From assembly GCA_041166745.1 (NCBI GenBank), contig JBEEGH010000028.1, forward strand, positions 186,001 to 250,000: a DNA stretch of 64,000 nucleotides, given 5' to 3'. The stretch's first letter is position 1; each line of letters starts with the position of its first letter. The notes beneath the pieces were generated by a model. The model saw only the letters and a list, made by a program, of their open reading frames with translations. It searched no databases and was not told the origin of the DNA. Positions 26,058 to 33,946 of the stretch are shown here, piece by piece. The position numbers were made by a program, and so were the translations under genes. The stretch comes from DASUCS01 sp041166745 (GTDB lineage Bacteria > Actinomycetota > Acidimicrobiia > Acidimicrobiales > JACDCH01).

Positions 26058-26631
26058 ATCGCCGTTCCCGGAGATTGACAGCCCGCTGGGGCTCGCCATC
26101 CTGCGGTGGATCATCGGTGCGATCCTCGTCTTCGGCCTCATCGGCTGCGTCGTCAAAGGGGCCAACAACCCGGCCGATCCGTATCTCTCGGCGCCGAGCG
26201 CGGGATCGGCGAGTCGTACGCCGCTCGCAGGGTTCGGTGAAACTCGGGTCACGGTGCACACCACCGACAAGCTGCTCAACTGGTGCTTGCTGCTGGCGGC
26301 CAACAATCAGCAACGAGCTCGCGGTCTCATGCAGGTCAACGACACGACACTCGGCGGCTACAACGGAATGCTGTTCCGGTACGACAACGATGTCAGTGAG
26401 TCGTTCTGGATGCGCAACACGCCAATGCCGCTGTCGATCGCGTACATCAGCAGCGCCGGCCAGATCGTCACGACGGCCGACATGGAGCCCTGCTCGGACA
26501 GCCCCGACTGTCGCGACTATCCGCCGGCCGGTCCGTACCGGTTCACGATCGAGGTGCCCCAGGGCAATCTCGCGTCGCTGGGCATCATGGACGGCGCCAC
26601 CATCGTCGACGAGAACGCCCCCTGCACATAG
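26053..26631 (+). CDS. DUF192 protein, membrane-anchored or lipoprotein
   Basis: A 192-residue protein with an N-terminal hydrophobic segment that ends in a lipobox-like LIGC (about residues 29-32), then a DUF192 domain (ARGLMQVNDTTLGGYNGMLF, then SFWMRNTPMPLSIAYI). DUF192 proteins are small secreted or anchored beta-rich proteins of undefined function. The start is probably the GTG at 26053, which follows the palindromic repeat; the frame is open further upstream, but that part is the repeat. Confidence 0.78.
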   Translation: MRSPFPEIDSPLGLAILRWIIGAILVFGLIGCVVKGANNPADPYLSAPSAGSASRTPLAGFGETRVTVHTTDKLLNWCLLLAANNQQRARGLMQVNDTTLGGYNGMLFRYDNDVSESFWMRNTPMPLSIAYISSAGQIVTTADMEPCSDSPDCRDYPPAGPYRFTIEVPQGNLASLGIMDGATIVDENAPCT

Positions 26632-26755
26632 CCCGGCGACGTTTGTGCGGTGACAACCGGAAGAATTCTCCGGTTCAGGCGGGGAGAACCGTCGCTGTCA
26701 TACCCCCCTCGCATCATGGGGACCGTGACCGCTAACCTGCGTCGTCCAATCGAAA

Positions 26756-26806
26756 CCCTGCTCCGCATTCGGCGGGGCTCCGGCTCTGCCGGATCCACAG
26801 GGAGGT
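26756..26806 (+). promoter_or_regulatory. Structured rpsF leader that can pair the ribosome-binding site
   Basis: A three-way junction can be drawn: outer pair CCCT (26756-26759) with AGGG (26799-26802), hairpin 1 GCTCCGC/GCGGGGC (26760-26778), hairpin 2 TCCGGC/GCCGGA (26779-26793). The outer stem covers part of the AGGGAGGT ribosome site of rpsF. Ribosomal S6 and S6:S18 complexes bind rpsF leaders in other bacteria, so autoregulation is plausible. Confidence 0.45.
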
Positions 26807-26818
26807 ACTGACTCGCTC

Positions 26819-27163
26819 ATGCGAGCTTACGAACTCATGGTCATTGTCGACGGAGCGGCGGACGACGCCGGCGTCGACGCCGCCATCCGCCGAATCGGCG
26901 AACAAGTGCAGGCCAAGCAAGGTGAGATCAAGACCACCGAGCGTTGGGGCCGGCGCCGTTTCGCCTACGAGATCGATCACAAGACCGAAGGCTTCTACCT
27001 CGTCTTGCAGATCCTGGCCGAGGGCGGCGCACTCGACGATCTCGAGCGCCAGCTGCGGCTCGCGGACGACATCGTCCGCCACAAGCTGATCCGACTGCCC
27101 GACCAAGAGGCCGCCCGCCGCGGCCTTCTGGGCGAGCCGGCCCCGGCCGCTGCGGCCGGATGA
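26819..27163 (+). CDS. rpsF: 30S ribosomal protein S6
   Basis: A 114-residue S6 with the family start MRAYELMVIVDG and the RWGRRRFAYEIDHKTEGFY core. S6 binds the 30S platform together with S18. It is the first gene of the rpsF-ssb-rpsR-rplI unit; the leader carries a possible autoregulatory structure. The ATG is preceded by GGGAGGT, spaced about 13 bases. Confidence 0.96.
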   Translation: MRAYELMVIVDGAADDAGVDAAIRRIGEQVQAKQGEIKTTERWGRRRFAYEIDHKTEGFYLVLQILAEGGALDDLERQLRLADDIVRHKLIRLPDQEAARRGLLGEPAPAAAAG

Positions 27164-27178
27164 CCTGAGGAGAATTGA

Positions 27179-27625
27179 ATGCCCGATAACACCGTCACCG
27201 TCGTGGGCAACATCACCCGCGATCCCGAGTTGCGCTTCACCCCGGCCGGCCAAGCCGTCGCCACGTTCGGAATGGCGGTCAACCGCCGTTACCAGAAGCA
27301 GGGCGAATGGGTCGAGCAGACCTCGTTCTTCAACGTGACCGCGTGGGGAACGCTTGGTGAGAACGCATCCAACTCGTTGCACAAGGGAGCCCGCGTCCTC
27401 GTCAACGGTCGCCTCGACCAGCGCTCGTGGGAGACACCCGAAGGTGAGAAGCGGTCGGTTGTCGAGATCGTGGCCGACGAGATCGGTCCGAGCTTGCGCT
27501 GGGCCACCGTCGACATCACCAAGAACGAGCGTCGCGAAGGCGGCGAGTCGAGCGGCGGCGGAAGTCGCCCCGCATCCAACGAGCCTGCCCCGGTCTACGC
27601 CGGCGGCGATGAGGAGCCGTTCTAA
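27179..27625 (+). CDS. ssb: Single-stranded DNA-binding protein
   Basis: A 148-residue SSB with an OB-fold (TVVGNITRDPELRF, FNVTAWGTLGENASNSLHKG, LVNGRLDQRSWE) and a Gly/Ser-rich tail ending in the acidic DEEPF tip used to recruit repair and replication partners. It protects single-stranded DNA in replication. It lies 15 bases after rpsF and just before rpsR. Confidence 0.95.
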   Translation: MPDNTVTVVGNITRDPELRFTPAGQAVATFGMAVNRRYQKQGEWVEQTSFFNVTAWGTLGENASNSLHKGARVLVNGRLDQRSWETPEGEKRSVVEIVADEIGPSLRWATVDITKNERREGGESSGGGSRPASNEPAPVYAGGDEEPF

Positions 27626-27627
27626 CC

Positions 27628-28077
27628 GTGGCAAAGAAGGCTCCCCGCACCAAGAACAAAGACAACGCTCGACGCTCGAAGAAGAAGACGAGCGTTCTCG
27701 TCCAAGAGAGCGTCGACTACATCGACTACAAGGACATCAACCTGCTGCGCCGGTTCATGTCCGACCGGGCCAAGATCCGTGCTCGTCGCGTGACCGGCAA
27801 CGATGCCCAGCAGCAGCGTGAGGTGGCGCGCGCCATCAAGAACGCTCGTGAGATGGCGCTGCTGCCGTACACCAACCGGGTCACCACGCAGCGCACCTCA
27901 CGCGATCGCGGTCCTGGTGGCCCCGGTCGCGCCGACGGACCGCCGCCGCGCCCGCAAGGTCCGCCGCCGTCCGGTGGTGAGGAACGCGGCGACGATGTCG
28001 GTCTCGATGAGGTGCTCGACGATGTCGTGATCGAGATCGACGGCGACACGGAGCTCGTACTCGAGGACGACGCGTGA
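27628..28077 (+). CDS. rpsR: 30S ribosomal protein S18 with long C-terminal extension
   Basis: A 149-residue S18. Residues 1-90 are the normal protein (VDYIDYKDINLLRRFMSDRAKI, then RAIKNAREMALLPYT). After that come about 60 extra residues: an Arg/Pro/Gly-rich stretch and an acidic end (VVIEIDGDTELVLEDDA). S18 is usually 75-100 residues. The frame is continuous, and the stop overlaps rplI (GTGA), so the extension is not a missed stop. It starts with GTG at 27628, three bases after ssb. Confidence 0.94.
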   Translation: MAKKAPRTKNKDNARRSKKKTSVLVQESVDYIDYKDINLLRRFMSDRAKIRARRVTGNDAQQQREVARAIKNAREMALLPYTNRVTTQRTSRDRGPGGPGRADGPPPRPQGPPPSGGEERGDDVGLDEVLDDVVIEIDGDTELVLEDDA

Positions 28078-28520
28078 AGGTCATCCTCCGTTCTGACGTC
28101 GCCGACGTGGGCAAGAAGGGAGACATCGTCGACGTCGCCGATGGCTTTGCCCGGAACTACCTCGTTCCAAAGGGATTCGCGCTCAAGGCAACCAACGGCA
28201 ACATCGAGCAAGCCGCGTCCATGCGGCGCGCTCGCGACATCCGTGATGCCAAGGATCGAGGCGCGGCCGAGGAGGTTGCACAGAAACTCGTTCCCAAGGT
28301 CATCACGGTGAAGGCCAAGGCCGGCGCCGAAGGACGCCTGTTCGGCTCGGTGACGTCCGCCGACGTCGCCACCGCGGTGCAAGAGCAGACCGGCATCGAG
28401 CTCGACCGCCGCAAGCTGCACCTCGACGAGCCGATCAAGTCGCTTGGAACGCACCAGGTGGCGACGCGCCTGCACTCCGACGTCGAGTTCGCCATCACCG
28501 TCGAGGTCGTCAGCACCTAG
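28074..28520 (+). CDS. rplI: 50S ribosomal protein L9
   Basis: A 148-residue L9: MKVILRSDVADVGKKGDIV and GFARNYLVPKGFALKA in the N-terminal domain, a long helix, and the C-terminal domain (EGRLFGSVTSADVATAV). It binds 23S rRNA at the base of the L1 stalk. The GTG start overlaps the rpsR stop by 4 bases. Confidence 0.96.
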   Translation: MKVILRSDVADVGKKGDIVDVADGFARNYLVPKGFALKATNGNIEQAASMRRARDIRDAKDRGAAEEVAQKLVPKVITVKAKAGAEGRLFGSVTSADVATAVQEQTGIELDRRKLHLDEPIKSLGTHQVATRLHSDVEFAITVEVVST

Positions 28521-28534
28521 TTCGGCTTCACTGT

Positions 28535-28564
28535 CACACCCCGTCCCCAGAATGTGGGGGTGTG
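28535..28564. terminator. 8-bp hairpin after rplI
   Basis: CACACCCC (28535-28542) pairs with GGGGTGTG (28557-28564) across a 14-base loop, between rplI and dnaB. No T-run is present. It could weaken read-through into dnaB. Confidence 0.4.
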
Positions 28565-28605
28565 TCCACAGGGATTCCACAACAAGTTCGGTCTATCGGT
28601 CCACA
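28562..28605 (+). promoter_or_regulatory. Cluster of three DnaA-box-like TCCACA motifs upstream of dnaB
   Basis: GTGTCCACA (28562-28570, 8 of 9 to TTGTCCACA), GATTCCACA (28573-28581) and CGGTCCACA (28597-28605, 7 of 9) lie within 44 bases, 28 bases before the dnaB start. They might let DnaA influence dnaB expression. Confidence 0.35.
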
Positions 28606-28632
28606 AGACGTCCGCGGCAAGGTGAACGGGCG

Positions 28633-30786
28633 ATGGCGGACGGAAGACCGGATGTTGAACGGGGAGCAGCGCGTCCTGCGCGCGTTCCCCCCCACAACCT
28701 GCAAGCCGAAGAGTCGCTGCTCGGCGCGATGTTGTTGTCGAAGGACGCGATCGCCTCGGCCGTAGAGACCGTCGGCATCGACGACTTCTACAAGCCGGCC
28801 CACGGGCACATCTTCGACGCCATCACGTCGCTCTACGGAGCGGGCGAGCCATCCGACCCTGTCACCGTGGCCGAGGAACTGCGGCGCGCGGGGTTGCTCG
28901 ACGCAATCGGCGGACAGAGCGCACTGGTCGGGCTGCAGAACAACACGCCGGCCACGAGCAGCGCCGGTCGTTACGCCAAGATCGTCGAAGAGCACGCGCT
29001 GCTGCGTCGGATGATCTATGTCGCGGGCGAGATCGCGGAGAAGGCCTACGGGCTTCCCGACGACGTCACGAAGACCATCGACGAAGCAGAGTCGATGGTC
29101 TTCGGCGTGGCCGAGCGCCGCATGGCCGATTCCACCAAGGTGCTGCGAGATCTTCTCGATCCGCTGCTCGATCGGCTCGAGTTGCTCTACGAGCGCAAGG
29201 AGGCCGTGACTGGCCTCGCCACCGGGTACACCGATCTCGACGAGCTACTCGCCGGCCTGCAACCGAGCTCCCTTGTCGTCGTAGGTGCCAGGCCGAGCAT
29301 GGGCAAAGCGCTCAGCCTCGACACCCCACTGGCGACGCCTCACGGCTGGACCACGATGGGCGACCTCGGTGTCGGCGACGAAGTGCTCGACGACCAAGGC
29401 CGGCCCTGCACGGTCACGTACGCGACTCCGGTGCAACACGATCGGCAGTGCTACGAGGTCGAGTTCGACGACGGCTCCGTCATCGTCGCCGACGCCGATC
29501 ACCAGTGGCTCGCGATCGCGCGTGAGCTCGGCCAGCACCGCTGGGAGCCGCGCGTTGTCACGACGAAGAAAATGCTCGCCGAAGGTGTGCGCGGTCCGGG
29601 CGGGCGGCGCCCGAACTGGCATGTGCCGGTCGCGCGAGCGCTCGACTTGCCCGATATCGACCTGCCGGTCGACCCATCCACGCTCGGACGCTGGCTGAGC
29701 AAGATCGAGCAGGTGCCGGCGCTGTATCTGCGTGCGTCGTTCAAACAACGGTTGGCCCTGCTGCAAGGATTGCTCGAAACCGACGCGGTGATGTCGAACA
29801 ACAACGGCATCGTCGAGCTGTGCCTTGTCAACCGCAGCCTGCTCGAGCAGGCGCGCGAGCTCGTCTGTTCGCTGGGGCACAACCCGGGGCCGATACGCCA
29901 GCGCTCGACGCGGCTTCCCGACGGGCGTCAAGCCGTGACGTTCGTCTTCCGGTGGACGTCTCGAGACGATGACCGCCTCACGAGACACGCAATCGTCGCG
30001 ATCCGTCCGGTGGCATCGGTGCCTGTTCGCTGCATCACGGTCGACTCGCCGAGTCATCTCTACTTGGCCGGTGCATCGATGATCCCGACGCACAACACGG
30101 CCTTCGCGCTCGGGATGGCGCGGAATGCGGCGGTGCATGTCGGCAAGCCGGTGTTGCTGTTCTCGCTCGAGATGAGCCAGCTCGAAGTCACCGAGCGGCT
30201 CATCGCGGCCGAGGCGAATGTCGACGGCAAACGCTTACGCACGGGTCGGTTGTCGACGAACGACTGGACACGCATCAATCACGCGGTCGGCCGACTTTCC
30301 CCCGCACCGTTGTTCATCGACGACAACGCCATGCTCACCGTGATGGACATCCGGGCCAAGGCCCGTCGGCTGAAGAGCCGCATCGGCGAGCTCGGGTTGG
30401 TGATCGTCGACTACATCCAGCTCATGACCGGTCGAACCGATCGCGAGAGCCGGCAGGTCGAGGTCTCGGAGATCAGCCGAAACCTCAAGGTCTTGGCTCG
30501 CGAGCTCGAGACCCCCGTGGTCGCGTGCGCGCAGCTCAACCGCCAACTCGAGGCCCGTGCCGACAAGCGCCCGATGCTCTCCGACCTGCGCGAATCCGGG
30601 TCCATCGAGCAGGATGCAGACGTCGTGCTCTTCCTGTACCGCGATCAGGTGTACAACCCCGAGACCACCGACCGCGACATGGCCGAGGTGATCGTGGCCA
30701 AGCACCGCAGCGGACCGACGGGCAACGTACGGCTTGCCTGGTTGCCGCAGTCCGCTCGGTTCCACGACATGGGTCGGGAGATGTAG
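28633..30786 (+). CDS. dnaB: Replicative DNA helicase DnaB interrupted by an intein
   Basis: A 717-residue precursor. Removing the intein (residues 226-488) leaves a 454-residue DnaB: N-terminal domain (PHNLQAEESLLGAMLLSKDA), linker, and RecA-like core with split Walker A (GARPSMGK before, T after the intein), LFSLEMSQLE, Walker B LVIVDYIQLM and the arginine region SDLRESGSIEQDADVV. DnaB unwinds DNA at the replication fork. The insertion splits the catalytic P-loop, so splicing is required for activity. The ATG at 28633 matches the family start. The gene follows rplI, as in mycobacteria. Confidence 0.94.
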   Translation: MADGRPDVERGAARPARVPPHNLQAEESLLGAMLLSKDAIASAVETVGIDDFYKPAHGHIFDAITSLYGAGEPSDPVTVAEELRRAGLLDAIGGQSALVGLQNNTPATSSAGRYAKIVEEHALLRRMIYVAGEIAEKAYGLPDDVTKTIDEAESMVFGVAERRMADSTKVLRDLLDPLLDRLELLYERKEAVTGLATGYTDLDELLAGLQPSSLVVVGARPSMGKALSLDTPLATPHGWTTMGDLGVGDEVLDDQGRPCTVTYATPVQHDRQCYEVEFDDGSVIVADADHQWLAIARELGQHRWEPRVVTTKKMLAEGVRGPGGRRPNWHVPVARALDLPDIDLPVDPSTLGRWLSKIEQVPALYLRASFKQRLALLQGLLETDAVMSNNNGIVELCLVNRSLLEQARELVCSLGHNPGPIRQRSTRLPDGRQAVTFVFRWTSRDDDRLTRHAIVAIRPVASVPVRCITVDSPSHLYLAGASMIPTHNTAFALGMARNAAVHVGKPVLLFSLEMSQLEVTERLIAAEANVDGKRLRTGRLSTNDWTRINHAVGRLSPAPLFIDDNAMLTVMDIRAKARRLKSRIGELGLVIVDYIQLMTGRTDRESRQVEVSEISRNLKVLARELETPVVACAQLNRQLEARADKRPMLSDLRESGSIEQDADVVLFLYRDQVYNPETTDRDMAEVIVAKHRSGPTGNVRLAWLPQSARFHDMGREM
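29308..30096 (+). mobile_element. Intein in the DnaB Walker A loop, class 3 type, degenerate endonuclease
   Basis: A 263-residue in-frame insertion between GK and T of the P-loop. It starts with Ala (ALSLDTPLATPHGW) instead of Cys/Ser and ends IPTHN before Thr. Block B carries a Trp after its His (ADADHQWLA), block F has Cys in VPVRCITVD, and block G has Thr before HN. This Trp/Cys/Thr set, with no nucleophile at position 1, is the signature of class 3 inteins, where the block F Cys starts splicing. One LAGLIDADG-like motif remains (LLQGLLETDA), so the homing endonuclease is probably lost. Confidence 0.88.
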
Positions 30787-30807
30787 CGGCGCGAGACTGG
30801 CGGTCCC

Positions 30808-32244
30808 GTGCAGGTCGTCGACGCTGAACCCACGCGCACTGCGGTGCAGCGCTGGACCTCCGGCTGGCGGCTCGCGGTCATCGTTGTCGTTGTCGCCGCG
30901 GTCACGCACCTTCCCGGCTTCGTGCGCACGGAGGTCTTGAACCCGGACGAAGCGTTCCTCGCCACGCAAGCGCGCGTGATCAACGACGGCGGCCAGCTCT
31001 ACCGCGATGTGGTGGATCGCAAGCCCCCTCTGGTGCCGTACCTCTACGCGGCGACGGCGCGCGTGACGGGCTCGGATGCTCTGATCTGGGTGCGGCTGCT
31101 CGCCGTCGGCGCGCATGTCACGACCGCGTTGCTCCTCGCCGCGATCGCGAGACGGCGCTGGGGCGACCAGGCCGCCTTCGCCGCCGCGCTGCTGTACCTC
31201 GTGGCGAGCGTGGGGCTGGTGGTCGAGGACAGTCAAGCCGCCAACTTCGAAGTGTTCATGCTCCCGTTCATGTCAGCGGCGATGTTGCTCGCCGATCGAC
31301 GGCGCAACGCGGGCGCCGGTTTCGCAGCCGCAGTCGCGACGCTGGCGAAGCAAGTAGCCGCCACGACCCTGCTTCCGCTCGCGTACCTGGCGTGGCGGCG
31401 AGATCGAGCGCCGGGCGTGCTGCGCTTGGGGGCCGCGTTCGTGCTCCCGATCGCGGTCGCGGCGGCACTCTTCGGTTGGAGCGACTTCTTGTTCTGGGTG
31501 TTCACCGGCACCGGCGGCTACTTGGACCCCAGCGGCTCGTGGACGGTGGCGATCGGCCGCGGGGCGTGGGGTTCGTTCATGTTCCTCATGGCCAACCTCG
31601 GCGCGCTCATCCTCGTGGTCGGTGCGTGGCGCCGACGTCGCGCGGATCTCGACCTCTGGCTGTGGCTGGTCGCCGCCGGGATCGGAGCGGCTTCCGGCTT
31701 TCGGTTCTTCGGTCACTACTTCTTGCAGTTGGCGCCGCCGTTCGCGCTGTTGGCTGCCGGCACGCTCGCGGCCGCGAGACGTCCGGCCTGGGTTCGCACC
31801 GCGTTGTTGGGAGCCGGTGCAGTCGCCATTTCTCTCGCCCTGGCGTTCACCTCTCACCCTCGTCTGCTGCATTCCTACGAGCGAGTTGCCGCCGCTGTGG
31901 ATGCGCGGACCGGGCCCGACGATCACATCTTCGTGTGGGGTCAGTTTCCTGAGGTGTACTGGGCGTCCGACCGCCTCCCGGCGACGCGGTTTCTCACATC
32001 GGGGTTTCTCACCGGCTTCGGTGGCGGTCGTAGCGCGCAGCACGTCGGCCGGCAGTACGCGGTCGACGGCGCGTGGGACGACTTCACGTCGGATCTCGCG
32101 CTCCATCCTCCGGCCTTGATCGTCGACGCGTCCGTGGGAACGTCGTTCTCGATCGATCGCTTTCCCGAGTTCGCGGACTTCGTCGCGGCCAACTACGGCC
32201 GCGCCGAAGACGTCGACGGCGTGGTGCTGTACACACGCCGGTGA
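30808..32244 (+). CDS. GT-C glycosyltransferase (ArnT/PMT_2 family), membrane
   Basis: A 478-residue polytopic protein with about ten or more membrane segments. The first extracytoplasmic loop has the acidic motif NPDEAFLATQARVI, the catalytic Asp/Glu typical of GT39/GT83 enzymes that use polyprenyl-phosphate sugars, and DRKPPLVPYLYA follows. It probably transfers a sugar to a lipid, glycan or protein outside the membrane; the substrate is unknown. The start is GTG at 30808, 21 bases after dnaB. Its stop overlaps the next gene (GTGA). Confidence 0.8.
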   Translation: MQVVDAEPTRTAVQRWTSGWRLAVIVVVVAAVTHLPGFVRTEVLNPDEAFLATQARVINDGGQLYRDVVDRKPPLVPYLYAATARVTGSDALIWVRLLAVGAHVTTALLLAAIARRRWGDQAAFAAALLYLVASVGLVVEDSQAANFEVFMLPFMSAAMLLADRRRNAGAGFAAAVATLAKQVAATTLLPLAYLAWRRDRAPGVLRLGAAFVLPIAVAAALFGWSDFLFWVFTGTGGYLDPSGSWTVAIGRGAWGSFMFLMANLGALILVVGAWRRRRADLDLWLWLVAAGIGAASGFRFFGHYFLQLAPPFALLAAGTLAAARRPAWVRTALLGAGAVAISLALAFTSHPRLLHSYERVAAAVDARTGPDDHIFVWGQFPEVYWASDRLPATRFLTSGFLTGFGGGRSAQHVGRQYAVDGAWDDFTSDLALHPPALIVDASVGTSFSIDRFPEFADFVAANYGRAEDVDGVVLYTRR

Positions 32245-32918
32245 GAGTCGCCACCTGGAACGTCCGTCACGGTCGGCCGCGCCACGGTTTCGCCTCGAAC
32301 CGAGGTTTGGCGGCGGGAGTGCGCGCGCTCGACGCGGATGTGCTCGCGGTGCAAGAGGTCGACTTCCGTGTCATCAGGTCGTGGTTCGCCGACCAGCCGG
32401 CGTTGATCGCGCGCGCCGCGCTCGCAGCCGGCCGCGCCTACGCACCGGCACGAGGTCTCGCCATCATCGGGAGTGACGGCGTCTCGCTGTCCGCACGCGG
32501 CCAGCTCCGCCGACACGAGGTGCTCGACCTCCCGCACGAGGAGGGCCAACCGCGTGTCGCCTTGCTGGCCGACGTGGACGGCGTGATCGTCGTGACGACG
32601 CATCTACAGAACGAGGAGCACGAGGCGCACCGGCAACTCGAGTGGCTACTGACGAGACTCGAGCAAGAGACTGGGCCGTGCATCCTGATGGGCGACCTGA
32701 ACCTGCGATCGCACGACATCGAGGACATGATCACCGGTGCCGGGTTCGCGCTTGCGGGCGGCGGTCCGACGGAACCGGCGCACGATCCCGTGCAGCAGAT
32801 CGATCACATCGCGGTCCGCGGGTTGACTGTCGAGAACGTGAAGGTCGGCGAGGCGCCCGTCAGTGACCACCGACCCCTCATTGCTGAACTCCGACTCGAG
32901 GTTGTCAGCGGCGGCTAA
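32241..32918 (+). CDS. Endonuclease/exonuclease/phosphatase (EEP) family protein
   Basis: A 225-residue EEP-fold protein: RVATWNVRHG at the N-terminus, the metal-binding Glu in VLAVQEVD, GDLNLRSHDI and the terminal PVSDHRPLIAEL with the catalytic Asp-His. Members cut nucleic acids or remove phosphates from lipids and nucleotides; the substrate is not evident. The GTG at 32241 overlaps the glycosyltransferase stop, so the two are coupled. The 3' end meets the convergent deacylase gene with a 4-base overlap. Confidence 0.82.
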   Translation: MRVATWNVRHGRPRHGFASNRGLAAGVRALDADVLAVQEVDFRVIRSWFADQPALIARAALAAGRAYAPARGLAIIGSDGVSLSARGQLRRHEVLDLPHEEGQPRVALLADVDGVIVVTTHLQNEEHEAHRQLEWLLTRLEQETGPCILMGDLNLRSHDIEDMITGAGFALAGGGPTEPAHDPVQQIDHIAVRGLTVENVKVGEAPVSDHRPLIAELRLEVVSGG

Positions 32919-33946
32919 CTGGGTGGGCGGGCCGGGCCGCCGCGGGCGGTCTCACTGAGATCCGCCAGGTGCACGAGGGCGTCGCCTTGGGACACGAGTG
33001 GGTTGCGGGTGTAGCCGAGCACGATCCCCGTACGGCTGGCGCGCACCGCTGCGTGCCGCGTGCCGAGCGCGTCGCCGATGATGCCGAGGACGTCGCCCCG
33101 CTCGACCGCCTGCCCGGGAAACACGTCGATGCGCACGATGCCACTGCGTCGCGCGCGCTCCCAACGGCTGTGACGCACGATCGTCGTCTCGACGTCGGGG
33201 GGCACGCCGGAGCCCTGGATCATCCCCAGCTCCGCGAGCACCCGCAGCGTTCCCTCGATGCCCACGCGCACAGCGTTGGCGTTGAAGCGATGCGCCTCGC
33301 CTCCTTCGAACACGAGCAGCGGGATGCCGATGGCGCGACACGCCGAGCGCAGCGAACCGTCGCGGTAGGCCGCATCGACGGTGACCGGAGCCGCGAACGC
33401 CTTGGCCAGCCGCTCCACCTCCGCGTCGGAGAGATCGACGCGCAACTGGGGCAGGTTGGTTCGGTGATCGCTGCCGGTGTGGAAGTCGATGCCGTAGTCG
33501 CAGCGTTCGACCACTTGCGTCATGAACAGATGTGCGAGCTGTGCGGAGAGCGATCCGCGCGGAGAGCCCGGGAACGATCGATTGAGGTCGCGACGGTCGG
33601 GGAGCTGGCGGCTCTCGTTCACGAAACCGAAGACGTTCACGATCGGAACCGCGATGACCGTTCCGGCCAGGTCGCGGGGTCGGAGTGTCTGCAGCAGCTG
33701 GCGAATGATCTCGACGCCGTTGACCTCGTCGCCGTGGATCACCGCATTGAGCCACAGCTTCGGCCCGGGGCGAAGGCCGTTGATGACCGCGACCGGCATC
33801 GACAGCGAGGTGTCGGTCGGCAGTCTCGCGACGGGGAGCTCGACATGTCGGCGCGTGCCGGGCGCAGTGGTGACGCCGCCGATGGTGATCGGCTCGTTGC
33901 GGGGCGCTCTCGCCCGGAGCGGTCTGCTACCCCTTGACGCGGTCAC
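32915..33946 (-). CDS. Succinylglutamate desuccinylase/aspartoacylase-like zinc hydrolase
   Basis: A 343-residue M14-type AstE/AspA-family protein with the zinc-binding HGDEVNG, DLNRSFPG and DFHTGSDH motifs, and a C-terminal beta domain. Members hydrolyse acyl-amino acids or C-terminal amino acids. The gene is last in a run with RimB- and RimK-like genes. In that context it could trim glutamate-type tails or process free amino acid derivatives, which is inference. The GTG at 33946 overlaps the rimK end by 20 bases; no ATG is available near the family start. Confidence 0.85.
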   Translation of the reverse strand: MTASRGSRPLRARAPRNEPITIGGVTTAPGTRRHVELPVARLPTDTSLSMPVAVINGLRPGPKLWLNAVIHGDEVNGVEIIRQLLQTLRPRDLAGTVIAVPIVNVFGFVNESRQLPDRRDLNRSFPGSPRGSLSAQLAHLFMTQVVERCDYGIDFHTGSDHRTNLPQLRVDLSDAEVERLAKAFAAPVTVDAAYRDGSLRSACRAIGIPLLVFEGGEAHRFNANAVRVGIEGTLRVLAELGMIQGSGVPPDVETTIVRHSRWERARRSGIVRIDVFPGQAVERGDVLGIIGDALGTRHAAVRASRTGIVLGYTRNPLVSQGDALVHLADLSETARGGPARPPS

